64,000 bases of DNA, taken from positions 62,371,047 to 62,435,046 of the forward strand of contig CM040741.1 of assembly GCA_022829145.1 (NCBI GenBank), given 5' to 3'. The notes beneath the pieces are model-generated. The model made no database searches. It was not told the origin of the DNA and saw only the letters and a list, made by a program, of their open reading frames with translations. Positions within the stretch are counted from its first letter, which is position 1. Every line of letters begins with the position of its first letter. The translations under genes were made by a program, and so were the position numbers. Positions 12,803-22,430 of the stretch are shown piece after piece. The DNA is from Albula goreensis. Taxonomy: Eukaryota; Chordata; Actinopteri; Albuliformes; Albulidae.

Positions 12803-15800
12803 GGAGGACACAAACAGGAGATTGTGGTTGGTGGCATTATTGTGAGTGAGTGTGCATGTGTGTGTGTTTGTGCGCATGTGTGTGTGTGTGTTGGTGGGGG
12901 GGCAATAATAAGATACAGCTGGATGAAGGTTTGAGGAACACGAGGGCACATGTGGGGAAAGGCTGGGTGGTAATGCTGAAAGGGTAGACTGGAATGCCTG
13001 TAGACTCCAGGCTGAACTGGGAGTTTGACCCTGTGTGGGGCTGCTGGTGTCTGAGGGAGGTGGAGGGAAAAGATGAGTGTGGGGGTGGGGGGGGTGAAGA
13101 GGGAGGGGTGGGGGCTCCTCACACTCCTTCTCTGGGACCGACCAGGCTCCAGTGAGCATGATGGGCTGTGACAGTTCTAGGGTAAAGCAGTGGGCAGGGG
13201 GGAGGCTGGGTCTGCATTCACTTTGCAGTTGAGGAGAGCTGGTAAACGTACAAACACACACATCTCTCTGAAAGCACAAACATACACATATATGCAAGCA
13301 CAAATCACACACAGACGTACGTATGTGTCTTACGCAATCATCTAAGTTTGCCCGCACAATGGAAGTTTTCTTGGAAATATCAAAGAGATGCATGCCTCAC
13401 AATGTGTCACATGCAGAAATATCAGAACAGCACCAAGTTATTTAAGTTCACAACTTGCTCAAAACAATGACTCACAACTCAAAGACTCAGGTCTTTCAGA
13501 CCTTCCTTCACCTGAATAACTTGTAACCTTACATATATGAAGGGCATTTCCTGTTGGCCAGGAGGCTAACGTATTTGTTAATTAAATGACAGGACAAAGA
13601 ATGACTCAGAATGAAAAACATCTTCAGACAGCCCTGGTGCCATAAACATGTCTGAGGACAAAAAAAAGCCCTTAGTTTTGTTTTTGGCAGTTAAGATGCA
13701 AGAACAAGGTTATTTATATTGATGTGCTTGTCAAAGAGGTGTAGTGAACGACACAGCGGAAACCTAGAGCACTGTAGGTCAGACACTATGCCCCTGGTAA
13801 CCTGACGAAAACAGAGCTTAAACTACAGTGTAACTACCTCCATCACTGTTCCCTCAGACTGCATTATTTACAGTGCTGCCCTAAGAGTGACTAAAGGTTA
13901 GCCTTTTCGAACTCGCCCTGCTCCAAGTCCATTTGTTCACACCGTGGCCTTGGTTCAGGTGGATCTGTGTCTGTGTGGGTCTGGCAATGTTTCACACGCG
14001 CCACGGTCAGCACCTGCTTGCTCAGAATGCGGAGTCCGGCCAACGCCATTGTCTCTGCGGTGTTCTGGAACACCAACCGCCACAACCAACTGCCACTCCT
14101 CTAGAGATTTCAGGCAGGGCACGTATTTGTGAAGTCCAGTAAACAGGGCTGTGACTATGACACCAGTTAGCGGAGAACTGCAGTGTGGGCATAATTCCAA
14201 TCTGTCCTGGGACTGCTGTGTTTTCCACCTTGGGCTTAACTGCTCTGCTAATGACCAAGCTGTCTACTGGGGATACAGAAAGAGGGGAGGATGGTGACCT
14301 GTGAACACTGCATGTGGCCCTGGGTAAGATTGTCTGCCAGGTCACTGAATAATGTCTCATATTAGCCAAGAGACCTTAATGGACACAAAAGGGCCACTCA
14401 CAAATCCCATGTCAATTTCTTCCTTACTTTGCTAGTGATGTTAACTGCATTATACCTTTGTAGCTTTGGGGCTAATTACAGGTGTTTTATGACTAATAAA
14501 ATGACCCTCAAAGGATAAAGTGACCTCAACGCTACATGCCCTCCACTGAGGAGGGGGAAAAAAAAATCAAGGCTTTTTAATTCAACGTATTATGCTTTTA
14601 CCAAGCAGTAGTGTTATTTCTTGGCTGAAACACATGTATTCACTCAAGGCTTCTATCACTACAGATCCAAAACCCCAAAGCAACTGACCAGGAAATAAGA
14701 TGGCTGACAGCAATTTAATGACATTCTGTTAATTCAGTCCAGTACCCCGGGACACACTGTCTGTGAGGAGAGCAGACAGACATGGAGAATAAAACTGGAG
14801 GGTGAATGCGTTTGTTCTCACTGGGAGCAAGAGTGCACTAGCCTGCTACAGCAAGCATCTAGATCTTCAATCCTGGGGGGCCACGGCGCTTGCAATTTTT
14901 GTGGTTGCCTTTCCATCAGCAGCAAGTCTAAGTCTTGTACATGAGTTATGTGGGGTCTGGAGCTTTAAATTAAGCACTTACAGGCCATTACACACCAAAA
15001 CCCAGCAGAAACTGTGGCTCTCCAGGACTGGAATTTGAGATCCCTGTGCTAGAGTAAAGGGGAGAGAACTCCCATACAACATAATCTCTGCTGTCATCGT
15101 CATCCAGGAAAATGTACCTCAACCCCACACAGCTTTCATCTGACACATGTTTGAGCTTGTCTGTTTATCAACTGCTGTTAAATGTTATGGAAACCACGGA
15201 GATCACACTGTTATGTTTACAGTGGTGAGATCCACTGTTGTAAGTAAACATGGAACAATTTTTTTCTTTTTTTTTTACTTGTTCATTACAGACCAGCTTT
15301 GTTTTGAGTTTTGGTTCAGAATCATTTTGTGGTATTATGGCAAAGAGCTGCTTGTTTTTATTGGTGCTTAGCATCAAAGATTAAAGAAAGACGGTTGTCA
15401 TCACCTCTGTAGTTAAGCATTTGAAAATCCGTTTTTACTTGCACCTGAAGACTGCATCCCAAATTAAACATACTGCAAAATATTCTTTTTCTTGATTAAT
15501 TTGAACTTGTACTGCATTATAGAGCACAAACACTATATCCTTGCTTGAAATACACCCAAACAGTGCAGTGTAGGACATAAGTCCATGAAACAGCTGAGCC
15601 CATTGCAAAGCAAACTGTATTATGCACCCTAATGAGTCATTTTGTGCGAGGCCTCCCTGCTGAAGGCGAAACTTACGGCGCATAACTTCACAGGATCAGC
15701 CTCTAATACGATAGTTAATGAAGACGTGCCTGGCCACGGCAAATCTCTATTATGGGATGCTGAGATATATGAAGACTTATCGATTCAGAAATACCCATTC

Positions 15801-18080
15801 TGCAGCCTCATTCTCCACTGTGCTCTCCTGCTGAATTCATTTGCTGCGTGCAGTAGAATCCAGCACAGACAGCAACGTGACGTGGTTGGGGAGAGGGGGC
15901 AGGGGCCTCGATGTGGCCCAGGGGGGAGTGAAACCAATGCGGCGCATTTCGCTTACTGTTCTTGCTGACGTCAAGCTCCCTGAGGTTGATGAGGTTGGCG
16001 ATCGCCGCCGGCAACACCGTGAGGTCGTTATCTGGCAGGCTCAGTCGATGGAGCAACTGGCAGTTGAAGAGTTGCTGTTGGAGCGAGAGAAAGGGAGAGG
16101 GAGAGAGGAGAGAGATGGAGGGATGGTGTTAGAGTGTCGATATCGAGAAAACCAGACTGCAGGTGATTCGGAGGCCAGTGATCGGCTTAGACGGCCAGAG
16201 CAGGCTGACCCATTAGATCATGTCTCCCCAAATTAAGCTGGATAATTACAGCCGGTGCCAGGCCGGGGCATGGTGAAGCGCTCCCCGGCGGCCTGGGTTT
16301 ATCAATAATGCAGCACCAGTTCATTATACACCAAAAAACAAGAGGCGGGTGTCGTGTTGAGGCCAGGAAGAAATGACGCCTAATTAAGAGCCGGGCCCGG
16401 CTCTTTATTGCAACATAAGTCCTCATGAACAGTTATCCCCATGATGATGAAGTCAACGCAGCCAATCTGCACATGAGCTTTCCAGAGACTCATCTGAACA
16501 GCGAAGCTGTTACATGCTTAACAGTCCCTCCTGACCAAAGTTAGACCTTCTATCGGCCATTTGTGCAGCTGGATATTCACTGCGGCAATCCAGAATGAGC
16601 CTCTGTCAGCAGGGATAATTACTGACCCTCAAAATGTTGAAGGATCTATAAGAAACACCTGTGTACTACACTGCCTGTTTTAAATATTTGACAATCTAGA
16701 GTGCACACAGTGTTGTCATGTCTTTCATTTGGTGTTAAAAGATGTCATAGGTTATTTTTAAAGGTGCATTATAAACCAACTTTTGAAAAAAGGACCCACC
16801 AACTGCTTTTTAACGACTACCCAATTTGTAAAGGAAACGGACGAGCAGAGGGAAAGCAGTTTTCACTGCTTCCATTGTTTGGTGTGACACAGCTCCTTGC
16901 TCCTCCATTACACTAAGGACCCGGCTTGGGCTCTTGCCGCTTGCATGTGCCAAGCCAGAGCTTTGCAGTAAGAACTTGGGGACTCTTCCATTTAAACTTC
17001 AACTCATGTTTCGCCTCAAGAGCAATGGAGGCAAATCGGAAACACTTCAGAGTGTGTGTGTGTTTTTTTATTTTTGCACACGCTGACTGAAAGGAGCCAG
17101 AAATACATTTAAAAAAAAAAGAAAAAGAATGGTGGTGGTGATTTACAGCTCCTATGATCAGCTGCCCGGAGGGCTTCAGTTCTCAAACAGCTGAGAGCCA
17201 GCAGATGTTTGAGCCTACGACTTTCCCCCAGAGCACTACTTGCTCATGCACAGATGAAAAAAAAACACAAACAGCGGCAGAACAATGTCACGACGTGCAG
17301 CAGTGAGCGCTGGCGGTTTAAACGACCAGCGCTTGACACCGATCGCTTTCTATCGATGTGTCAAAGCCATCGACTCTCCAATACTCCCCACTCCCCCTTA
17401 AACCATGAGGAAGAAAAGTTGTCAGACAAACTAATTTCAATCCAAATTATGATGAAGCAAAAATGGGCCAAGGGGCCTTGTTTTACTATGCACTGAGGTG
17501 GTTACAATGTGACATTGTTTTTTATTTGGGAGGCAAAACAATCAAAGCAATGTGTGCAGCCAGAGGGGCTTTGTTGTCTATTTAAATGGCCACATTTGTT
17601 TTTTGTTTTTTTTTAGATTTTGTTTGTTGTTGGAAACCATGGCTGAGATGTGGCTTGCCCTGGCATTGGTACGGCTGGTACTGAAAGTCCCGGGGCGCAG
17701 CACATAGGGTAAAAGTTTGGGTAGAGGGTGACTGGTGATGGAACAAGAGCTGGCTCTGATGTTGGGACAGGAGTACATTTTTGATTTGGGGATGGATCTG
17801 GAATTGGGACAGGAGTCATATTTTGGTTGAGGGGTCGAGGCCGGGACATGGGACTTATTCAGGAATCGGGGTTGAGGCTCACCTTGGGCAGCTCCTCGAT
17901 CTGGTTGGCATCCAGGTACAGCTCCTCCAGGGTCTTCTCGAAGCTGAAGATGTCCTTGGGGACTTGCTCCAGGCTGCAGTGGGAGTAGTCCAGCGACGTC
18001 ACCGTCTCCTCCTCCCCCCTCAGGCAGCGGCACGGCACCAGCCGCACCAACAGGTTCCGCTTGCTCGACATCCTCAGGCA
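1628..18080 (-). CDS. erbin: Erbin (ErbB2-interacting LAP protein), N-terminal half, eight exons, 3' part outside window
   Basis: Coding segments in transcript order are 18071-17883, 16074-15957, 8814-8736, 8127-8038, 7302-7246, 4343-4280, 3483-3409 and 1772-1628. They join in phase with no stop and give 272 residues plus one base. The N-terminus runs [16 protein letters not shown], followed by roughly eleven leucine-rich repeats of about 23 residues (LxxLxLxxN). LAP proteins such as Erbin, Densin (LRRC7) and Scribble are scaffolds at the basolateral membrane or synapse, with an N-terminal LRR block and, in Erbin, a C-terminal PDZ domain that binds ErbB2. Wording such as [27 protein letters not shown] and [11 protein letters not shown] follows Erbin and not LRRC7, which differs at these points. 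Cys14 and Cys16 match the palmitoylated pair described in mammalian Erbin. About four or five more LRRs, the linker and the PDZ domain should lie beyond the left edge. The assignment rests on recalled family sequences, not a search. Confidence 0.95.
1773..3408 (-). other. erbin: erbin intron between coding exons 7 and 8
   Basis: This 1636-bp intron has a GT start at 3408-3407 and AG at 1774-1773. It begins with a 25-base homopolymer, A in the transcript (3382-3406), and contains shorter homopolymers near 2256, 2894 and 2985. No gene was recognised in it. Confidence 0.85.
3409..3483 (-). CDS. erbin: erbin seventh coding exon (residues 200-224)
   Basis: The 75-nt exon is in phase 0 at both ends, with acceptor CTCTCCAG before 3483. 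It reads [20 protein letters not shown] and then TFLPG. The donor GGG|GTAAAA is immediately followed by a long A run (transcript sense), so it lacks the usual G at +5. Reading through the donor would add Val, a string of Lys and an intronic tail, which is why the exon is ended here. Confidence 0.93.
3484..4279 (-). other. erbin: erbin intron between coding exons 6 and 7
   Basis: A 796-bp intron with GTGAG donor and CAG acceptor. I see only unique, non-coding sequence in it. Confidence 0.85.
4280..4343 (-). CDS. erbin: erbin sixth coding exon (residues 178-199)
   Basis: The 64-nt exon has acceptor CTTGCAG before 4343 and donor GTG|GTGAG after 4280. Its first base completes Lys178, and it then reads [20 protein letters not shown] and Val199, ending in phase 0. 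Erbin-type Thr and Ser residues ([16 protein letters not shown]) separate it from Densin ([16 protein letters not shown]). Confidence 0.95.
5404..5488. repeat. Two interleaved 8-bp perfect inverted repeats
   Basis: TGGTCTCC (5404-5411) is complementary to GGAGACCA (5467-5474), and GAGGTCGC (5454-5461) is complementary to GCGACCTC (5481-5488). The two stems interleave, as in a pseudoknot. This lies in an erbin intron, and no function is known to me. Confidence 0.6.
6445..6660 (+). mobile_element. tRNA-derived SINE, V-SINE-like tail
   Basis: A degenerate tRNA-like head has a B-box-like TATTCAAGTCCC at 6503-6514. A body typical of fish SINEs follows (TACCCTTGAGCAAAAGCACT, AACCTGAACTGCTTCAG, CCAGCTGTAAAAATGGAT). 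The 3' tail is CTCGCTCTGGATAAGAGC at 6624-6641, the conserved V-SINE-type end. It is old and not a functional tRNA gene. Confidence 0.8.
6765..6808. repeat. (GT)22 microsatellite
   Basis: An uninterrupted dinucleotide run, CA in the erbin transcript, inside the intron between coding exons 5 and 6. Confidence 0.97.
7246..7302 (-). CDS. erbin: erbin fifth coding exon (residues 159-178, split ends)
   Basis: The 57-nt exon has acceptor CTCTCCAG before 7302 and donor AA|GTAAGT after 7246. It encodes [18 protein letters not shown], essentially one leucine-rich repeat. The first base completes Arg159 and the last two bases begin Lys178. The frame agrees with the exons on both sides. Confidence 0.95.
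7303..8037 (-). other. erbin: erbin intron between coding exons 4 and 5
   Basis: A 735-bp intron with GTAAGT donor and CAG acceptor. It has a short impure GT run at 7908-7934 and no other recognisable feature. Confidence 0.85.
8038..8127 (-). CDS. erbin: erbin fourth coding exon (residues 129-159, split ends)
   Basis: The 90-nt exon has acceptor CTCCACAG before 8127 and donor AG|GTAAGT after 8038. It reads [20 protein letters not shown] and then LEFLPANFG, covering LRR units that are almost invariant among LAP proteins. The first base completes Lys129 and the last two bases begin Arg159. Confidence 0.95.
8128..8735 (-). other. erbin: erbin intron between coding exons 3 and 4
   Basis: A 608-bp intron with GTAAGT donor and CACAG acceptor. 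It is AT-rich, with nothing else seen. Confidence 0.85.
8736..8814 (-). CDS. erbin: erbin third coding exon (residues 103-129, both end codons split)
   Basis: This short 79-nt exon has acceptor TTTTTATAG before 8814 and donor AA|GTAAGT after 8736. It completes Ser103, reads [20 protein letters not shown] and then VNPIS, and leaves two bases of Lys129. It has no ATG of its own and is easy to miss, but its phase fits both neighbours exactly and the [12 protein letters not shown] motif is diagnostic of Erbin/Densin LRRs. Confidence 0.94.
9049..9150. repeat. Purine-rich (GA) tract
   Basis: About 100 bp almost entirely A and G on the plus strand (for example GAGAGAGGGGGAAAGAGAGC at 9130-9149). 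It is low-complexity, and pyrimidine-rich in the erbin transcript. Confidence 0.75.
9357..9393. repeat. Poly-A tract with one interruption
   Basis: Thirty-seven bases, all A except one G at 9382. There is no clear retroelement body upstream, so its origin is unknown. Confidence 0.9.
10255..10465 (-). repeat. Interspersed repeat, same family as 14855-15060
   Basis: Read on the minus strand it ends ACTGGAATTGAATATCCCTG, then TGCTACAGT. The plus-strand copy at 15025-15053 has ACTGGAATTTGAGATCCCTG, then TGCTAGAGT. Shared spacing and wording show one family in opposite orientations. The class is unclear, perhaps a non-autonomous DNA element, since the other copy has related inverted ends. Confidence 0.65.
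11935..12080 (-). mobile_element. tRNA-derived SINE fragment
   Basis: On the minus strand GCTTGTAAC is followed by the B-box-like GGTTTGATTCCC and then CCTGAATTAC, the order seen in fish tRNA-derived SINEs. The 5' head and 3' tail are degraded, so the ends are approximate. Confidence 0.6.
12772..12797. repeat. A26 homopolymer
   Basis: An uninterrupted A run followed by AG-rich sequence and a GT-rich stretch to 12891. Confidence 0.95.
13081..13114 (+). other. Potential G-quadruplex sequence
   Basis: Four or more runs of at least four G are separated by short loops: GGGGG, GGGGGGGG, GGGG and GGGGG. They lie on the strand opposite to the erbin transcript. Confidence 0.6.
14855..15060 (+). repeat. 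Interspersed repeat with related inverted ends
   Basis: The left end (ATCCTGGGGGGCCAC) and the right end read on the other strand (GTCCTGGAGAGCCAC) are imperfect inverted copies, each flanked by a GATCT-type sequence. This arrangement, and the second copy at 10255-10465, suggest an old miniature DNA transposon. No coding capacity is seen. Confidence 0.65.
15957..16074 (-). CDS. erbin: erbin second coding exon (residues 64-102 plus one base)
   Basis: The acceptor CCAACAG precedes 16074 and the donor A|GTAAGC follows 15957. The exon is 118 nt, starts in phase 0 and ends one base into codon 103. It reads [18 protein letters not shown] and then [15 protein letters not shown], the next two leucine-rich repeats. 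The split codon A|GC gives Ser103 with the next exon. Confidence 0.95.
16195..16430. promoter_or_regulatory. Candidate intronic conserved element or enhancer
   Basis: The block is free of simple repeats and has two homeodomain-type TAATTA cores (16243-16248 and 16381-16386), a TTTATCAATAATG stretch, several CpGs and a 20-bp perfect palindrome (16386-16405). This looks like vertebrate developmental enhancer sequence, but conservation could not be tested, so the call is inference. Confidence 0.3.
16386..16405. repeat. 20-bp perfect palindrome
   Basis: AAGAGCCGGG is followed directly by its reverse complement. The palindrome begins in the last base of a TAATTA motif. Confidence 0.9.
17883..18080 (-). 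CDS. erbin: erbin exon with start codon (residues 1-63)
   Basis: The acceptor is a pyrimidine-rich tract ending CCCGCAG at 18087-18081. Nine untranslated bases (18080-18072) precede ATG at 18071-18069, which has A at -3. The donor AAG|GTGAG follows 17883, phase 0. The exon encodes the basic N-terminus, Cys14 and Cys16, and the first two repeats ([12 protein letters not shown] and [16 protein letters not shown]). An acceptor so close to the ATG means that at least one untranslated exon lies upstream. I chose this ATG because an upstream in-frame ATG (18149) lies on the intron side of the acceptor and the protein from 18071 matches the family start. Confidence 0.95.
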
Positions 18081-18089
18081 CTGCGGGCA
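18081..18089 (-). promoter_or_regulatory. erbin: Splice acceptor in front of the erbin start-codon exon
   Basis: Read on the minus strand, CCCTCCCTGTGCCCGCAG ends at 18081. The acceptor sits 10 bases from the ATG, so the 5' UTR and promoter must lie further upstream. Confidence 0.85.
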
Positions 18090-19337
18090 CAGGGAGGGAC
18101 CGTCATTTAACACACACACACGGCTATAAAAGTGTGAGTCACAAAACAACCAGCTTCAGAGTTCAGTGAACAGGCCATACACACATGTATATTCTGTCAT
18201 TCTGCAGACTAGCTCAGTTCTGCTATCTAGTCTCCAACAAAAAAATGAAAAAAAAATAAAAGCCAAGCCCTTTCTGAATTTACTTCCCAAGTAAATCTGA
18301 AGAAAACTCATAAAATGTAAAGTGGTGATGAAGAACTTTGTTAATGGGAAAAGTAATGTCCCCTCATATGATCGGTAGCTTTATGAACAGGATATCCAAG
18401 TGACATTTGCAATGTACACCAGAACACACACATCACGGCACACGGAATTTAGTTTTAGGAGGAAGTCAGAAATTCGGCTTTTACAGTCCAATTACTCATA
18501 ATGTCAGCTGTTGGACTTTGATCATTGTGCAACACTATTTTCAAACTACAGGATGTGATTTACAGCTAAAAATGACAGGATGAGTCAAACGTCTTTTAAA
18601 GGGTCAGGTAACAATACACTTTGCTAGGCAACACTGATCCATATTAAGGGATCTACCAACACCCCCATTTTCCAAGAAAAAATATAAATTGGAGGGGGGT
18701 CTTGAAGTATCCATTGCAGGGTAGTAAGGCAGAGGGCCCCCGTTCTTAGCTTTCTCTACTCAAATAAACATCAGATGTTGGCTGAGATCCTACAGCCACA
18801 GAACTCACACATTTAAAATTTAGAACTCACACCATTATCACCTCTTCACCAAACGCACTTCTGTGAAAAGTCTTCACAACAAACAGACCCCCAGAAAAAA
18901 CTGATGACATCGTCTCCTTTTATGCAATACTGTGACATTCTGTGACAAGATCTCTCTCCCTAATGCTTAGCCTGCTTGTGGTAACAGCGATTACTTACTG
19001 CAATTACTATTTACTTACTGCAATTACAAACAACTATCTGATTAGTTTGCCAACCTGTGTGATGTGTTCACCATAGTCTGATCTTGGGGCAATAGCCTTT
19101 TTTGCGAAAGTATATCGGGGATGGAAAGGAGAGAGGGTACTGTAGTTAATGTAAAAATTCAACATGCCCCTGGCACTCATAATGAGTTCTGGTCACTCAT
19201 GTTACCAACTTCCGTTCATATCCCCACAGCACAATTTTCCCCTTCCAATTCATTATTTCCTTCCCCTTCTCAGACTGAGTTCCTCTCATCAATCTTCATC
19301 AGCACTCTGTCAGGAGGAAAACTTTCCCTCTATCTGC
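18090..19337 (-). other. Upstream intron or 5' region, no gene seen
   Basis: Unique, moderately AT-rich sequence. No splice-flanked coding segment or promoter was recognised. Confidence 0.6.
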
Positions 19338-19660
19338 TAGGACATCTGTGTCCCTGCTAGGGACAAAAAAAAAAAAAAAAAAAAACGCAGAGCACGCGCA
19401 TGTGAACGCAGACAGACAGACACTGGTAGACATACAGACAGGCAAACAGACAGTTGTCTAGGACATTGTGTCCCTCAAATGGGACAAAATACATATACAA
19501 AAAGACACATACACAAAACTAGGCACACTATGCCCCTTCTTTGAACAACACACACACATATGCAAACAACTTCACCTGGGAAATTGTGTTACAGAAGAAA
19601 CACACACACCCCTACCCCTTCATTTAGTACACAGTGTCCCTGCAAGGGAAATTGCACGCC
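19338..19660. repeat. Degenerate minisatellite, period about 60 bp
   Basis: Related starts occur at 19338 (TAGGACATCTGTGTCCC), 19459 (TAGGACATTGTGTCCC), 19520 (TAGGCACACTATGCCCC), 19577 (GGGAAATTGTGTTAC) and 19625 (TAGTACACAGTGTCCC). Each is followed by an A/CA-rich stretch, and several contain a short GGGAC..GTCCC dyad. Spacings are about 121, 61, 57 and 48. Confidence 0.7.
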
Positions 19661-19819
19661 TTCATGTGACATTTGTTTCCCTGCAGCTGTGGCAACACGT
19701 ACACACATATCCCTTGTTCAGAATGGCTGTGTTATGGCAGCAAGAAGAGCATGCAAGTGTTTACTGCATTCAGTAGTGAACCCTCCCATAGAAATGTTCC
19801 AGCATATAGGCTACATTAA

Positions 19820-19880
19820 CACACACAAACACACACAGACACACACACACACACACACAGACACACACACAGACACACAC
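19820..19880. repeat. Impure CA microsatellite
   Basis: CA repeats interrupted by AA and GA steps. Confidence 0.9.
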
Positions 19881-22430
19881 TCCCAAGCCTCTGTACCCTT
19901 GACTGTGAGCATTGATCAGAGGTAACCAGGCCTTGAGCATGAGTGCCATTCAGCCATTTTTCACCAGGCCTGACCCTGATCAGACATGGTTTTAACTGGT
20001 GCGACAAACAGACTGCAGCCAAAATAAACCCACAAATCTGAGAAATAGAAATCTGAGTCCTAGACTGACCACTGCAAGTTTCTTATTCCCCCCCTTTTTT
20101 TTTTTTTTTTAAGATGCCCACAAAACAATGGGAGCTGGGGTCTGTGTTATTTCAAATCAGGACCAGGGTGAGAGAGAGGAGGCGAGTCCTTGTCCACGCA
20201 CCCCCTGAATGGAGGCCTTGTTCCGAGCTGCGGCATGTGGGGCTTCTCCACCCCTGCTTTCAGCTGTGACCGCGGCGGGTCCACAGATTCCCCACTGCAC
20301 TACGCCAAATATGCGGACGCAGACACTGGACATTCCTCCATTTCACAATTACACTGGAGCATGCTGCCAAACAGAGCTATTACAGCACAGTAGGAGAACA
20401 GCAAGCGTGGAAACATCACTCCCAAGGCATTGCCGTTTGAGCTATTCTAGGTTTTACTACAATCAGGGTAGAGTACCCCCAAGAGGCAGCTTCCACCCAC
20501 CTGCCTCTAGTACATCCCAGGCCCTTACTCAAGCGCTAAAGCATCTGAGAGTGGGAGAGCAGTTTCTGGGATGAATCAGAAAACATCCAGCACTCTTTAT
20601 GAATAGAGGCTCTGGAATGACTCGCACTTCGGTGCAGTGGGAGTGGTATTTCCATCGATGGGCAGTGCTGAACTGGGCGTGAAAAGATCTCGGACTGCCT
20701 GATTACCACACTGAGGAGTATGAGAGCAAGCTGATTGCAGATTTCAGGCATTCAGAGGAGATGCTCAAATTCATTCTGCTCTTCGTGACTGCTTCCATAG
20801 AAAATAAAATATAAATTCTCACACTTTTTTTAATTCTATTTAAAAAGGTCATTAACAAAAGCCTCATACTTCATTATCCGTGCACTGCCACAGTGTAAGC
20901 CAAACTCAGCTCTCTCAAAGATTTCCGTTATTTGGACCGAAAAGGACCCAATGATTAATTCAGATATTTGATTTGGCCTCCAGCAAATAGTGCACACACA
21001 ATTCCAACAAACAAGAAAATTAGTACAAGTAAAAGTAGACTACGAGTTTAATGTGTATCAGATTTCTAAAATGAAGAAAACATTTCAGGTATCCTTTAGC
21101 TATGCTTTCGGTGTTTATGTGAGCAGACACTTTATGTTGACATATGCATTAAATTTTACATTCAATGGAAAATTCAGGGAAACCAAATCACATTACACTA
21201 CATGCACAAGAAAATAGTCTTGTTTTCCTATTTCTCCAGATGTTCTGAAATAGTTCATCCAGCCTCATCTGACCACCACACTTGGCCTTTGGAAACAAAA
21301 GTCTTGAATAAATCTTAGCATTTCCCTTTGAATACATGAGCCAACCTGATGTAAAGCATGAGCTTCACCTGCCTGACTTGCTTCCTTTCAAACTCAAAAC
21401 CTCCTCACCAACTTAAATAAATCTTGTATTATCCTTGTGACACAACCATAGGAAATTCATGCTACGGGAAAAAAAAAAAAAAAAAAAAAAAAACATAGTC
21501 TATGAATTAACATGCTCAATTAGCGTATGGCTGTTTCTGCAACCAGGGTGCCGGCCCAACCAGCTGGCCGAGGAATAATCAGGAACCAAACAAAGTGTGA
21601 AATTCCTGTAAAAGTCCAAACTTTCAGTCACAGCGGGGGCAGGCCATGCACAGCATTTTTACTAGAAAAATGAGCAGAATTTCCCAGTGGGAGGCCTCTG
21701 TATAGCATCGTTAGTATATCCAGTAAAAGACTAATGACTTATCTCGCTTCACAGCATAAGCCTCTTGACCTTTAGACAATACTGCATTTGATGTCTGCGG
21801 AGCAACTCATTTTCAAAAAGCATTCTGAATTCTGACCAAGTATGAGATAAATGCAGAGAGAACACCCACGGACGAGAGAGAATAGACTCAAGAAATTCTT
21901 CTTTGTTTTTTTTTTTTTTTTTTTAACCAGGAACCTCTGTCTGCCCAACAAAAAAGCCCGCATTCAGCTCAAAATAACTTCAATTATTTTGAATACAGTG
22001 TGTGAAATGTGGCAAGAAGAGAGCCAAAACGAATTTACATTTGAGGGAAAATCTAAAAAGCTGAACTATTGCATGGACATTGTTCAACTATTTCCTTTCA
22101 ACTACAAACCACAAAACCATTCAAATCAGACCCCAAAAAACCAACGATGGAATACGTCACAGCTCTGCTTTGCATGTCATTTCGCTGTGTATGGCAACAC
22201 AATGGTTCCCTCTGAGTGATCTTAAGCAACCACTTAATATAACACTACTGACGCTTTGATGGTTGTTGACATGTCATATGATTCCAGCAATGTATAACAT
22301 CATAATAAAGACATGAGCCAGAACTGAGCTGTGGAACTGGCTGTGCTGCCCTGGGCATTGTATCAGACTCCAATCAAACTCCACAGTAGAAAAACAAGCT
22401 GAGTTTTCGCCCGCTATCGTCACGGCAGCT
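19881..22430. other. Upstream non-coding stretch
   Basis: Unique sequence with T or A homopolymers at about 20094-20110, 21469-21493 and 21908-21924. The 20160-20580 part is GC-richer and open in two frames, but the translation resembles nothing I know and has no splice logic. Confidence 0.6.

Larger units (their letters stand above)
8815..15956 (-). other. erbin: erbin intron between coding exons 2 and 3
   Basis: A 7142-bp intron with GTAAGC donor and TATAG acceptor. It holds a purine-rich tract (9049-9150), A homopolymers (9357-9393, 11048-11068, 12772-12797), two copies of one interspersed repeat in opposite orientation (10255-10465 and 14855-15060), a SINE fragment (11935-12080), a GT-rich stretch (12848-12891) and a G-run cluster (13081-13114). 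No missing erbin exon is needed here, because the phases of the flanking exons join directly. Confidence 0.85.
16075..17882 (-). other. erbin: erbin intron between coding exons 1 and 2
   Basis: A 1808-bp intron with GTGAGC donor and ACAG acceptor. It contains a unique-looking block at 16195-16430 with TAATTA motifs and a perfect palindrome. The rest is unique sequence with short A runs near 17110. Confidence 0.85.

Noticed and set aside
12770-13393. A 207-codon minus-strand open frame
   Set aside because: It is built from low-complexity C-rich, CA and poly-A sequence inside an erbin intron whose flanking exons already join in frame.
17883-18080. Assignment to lrrc7 (Densin) instead of erbin
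   Set aside because: The N-terminus ([19 protein letters not shown]) and the later LRR wording fit Erbin better; Densin has a different residue pattern at these places.
19338-19660. CRISPR array
   Set aside because: The units are diverged, spacing is uneven, the spacers are CA-rich low-complexity sequence, and the genome is a vertebrate.
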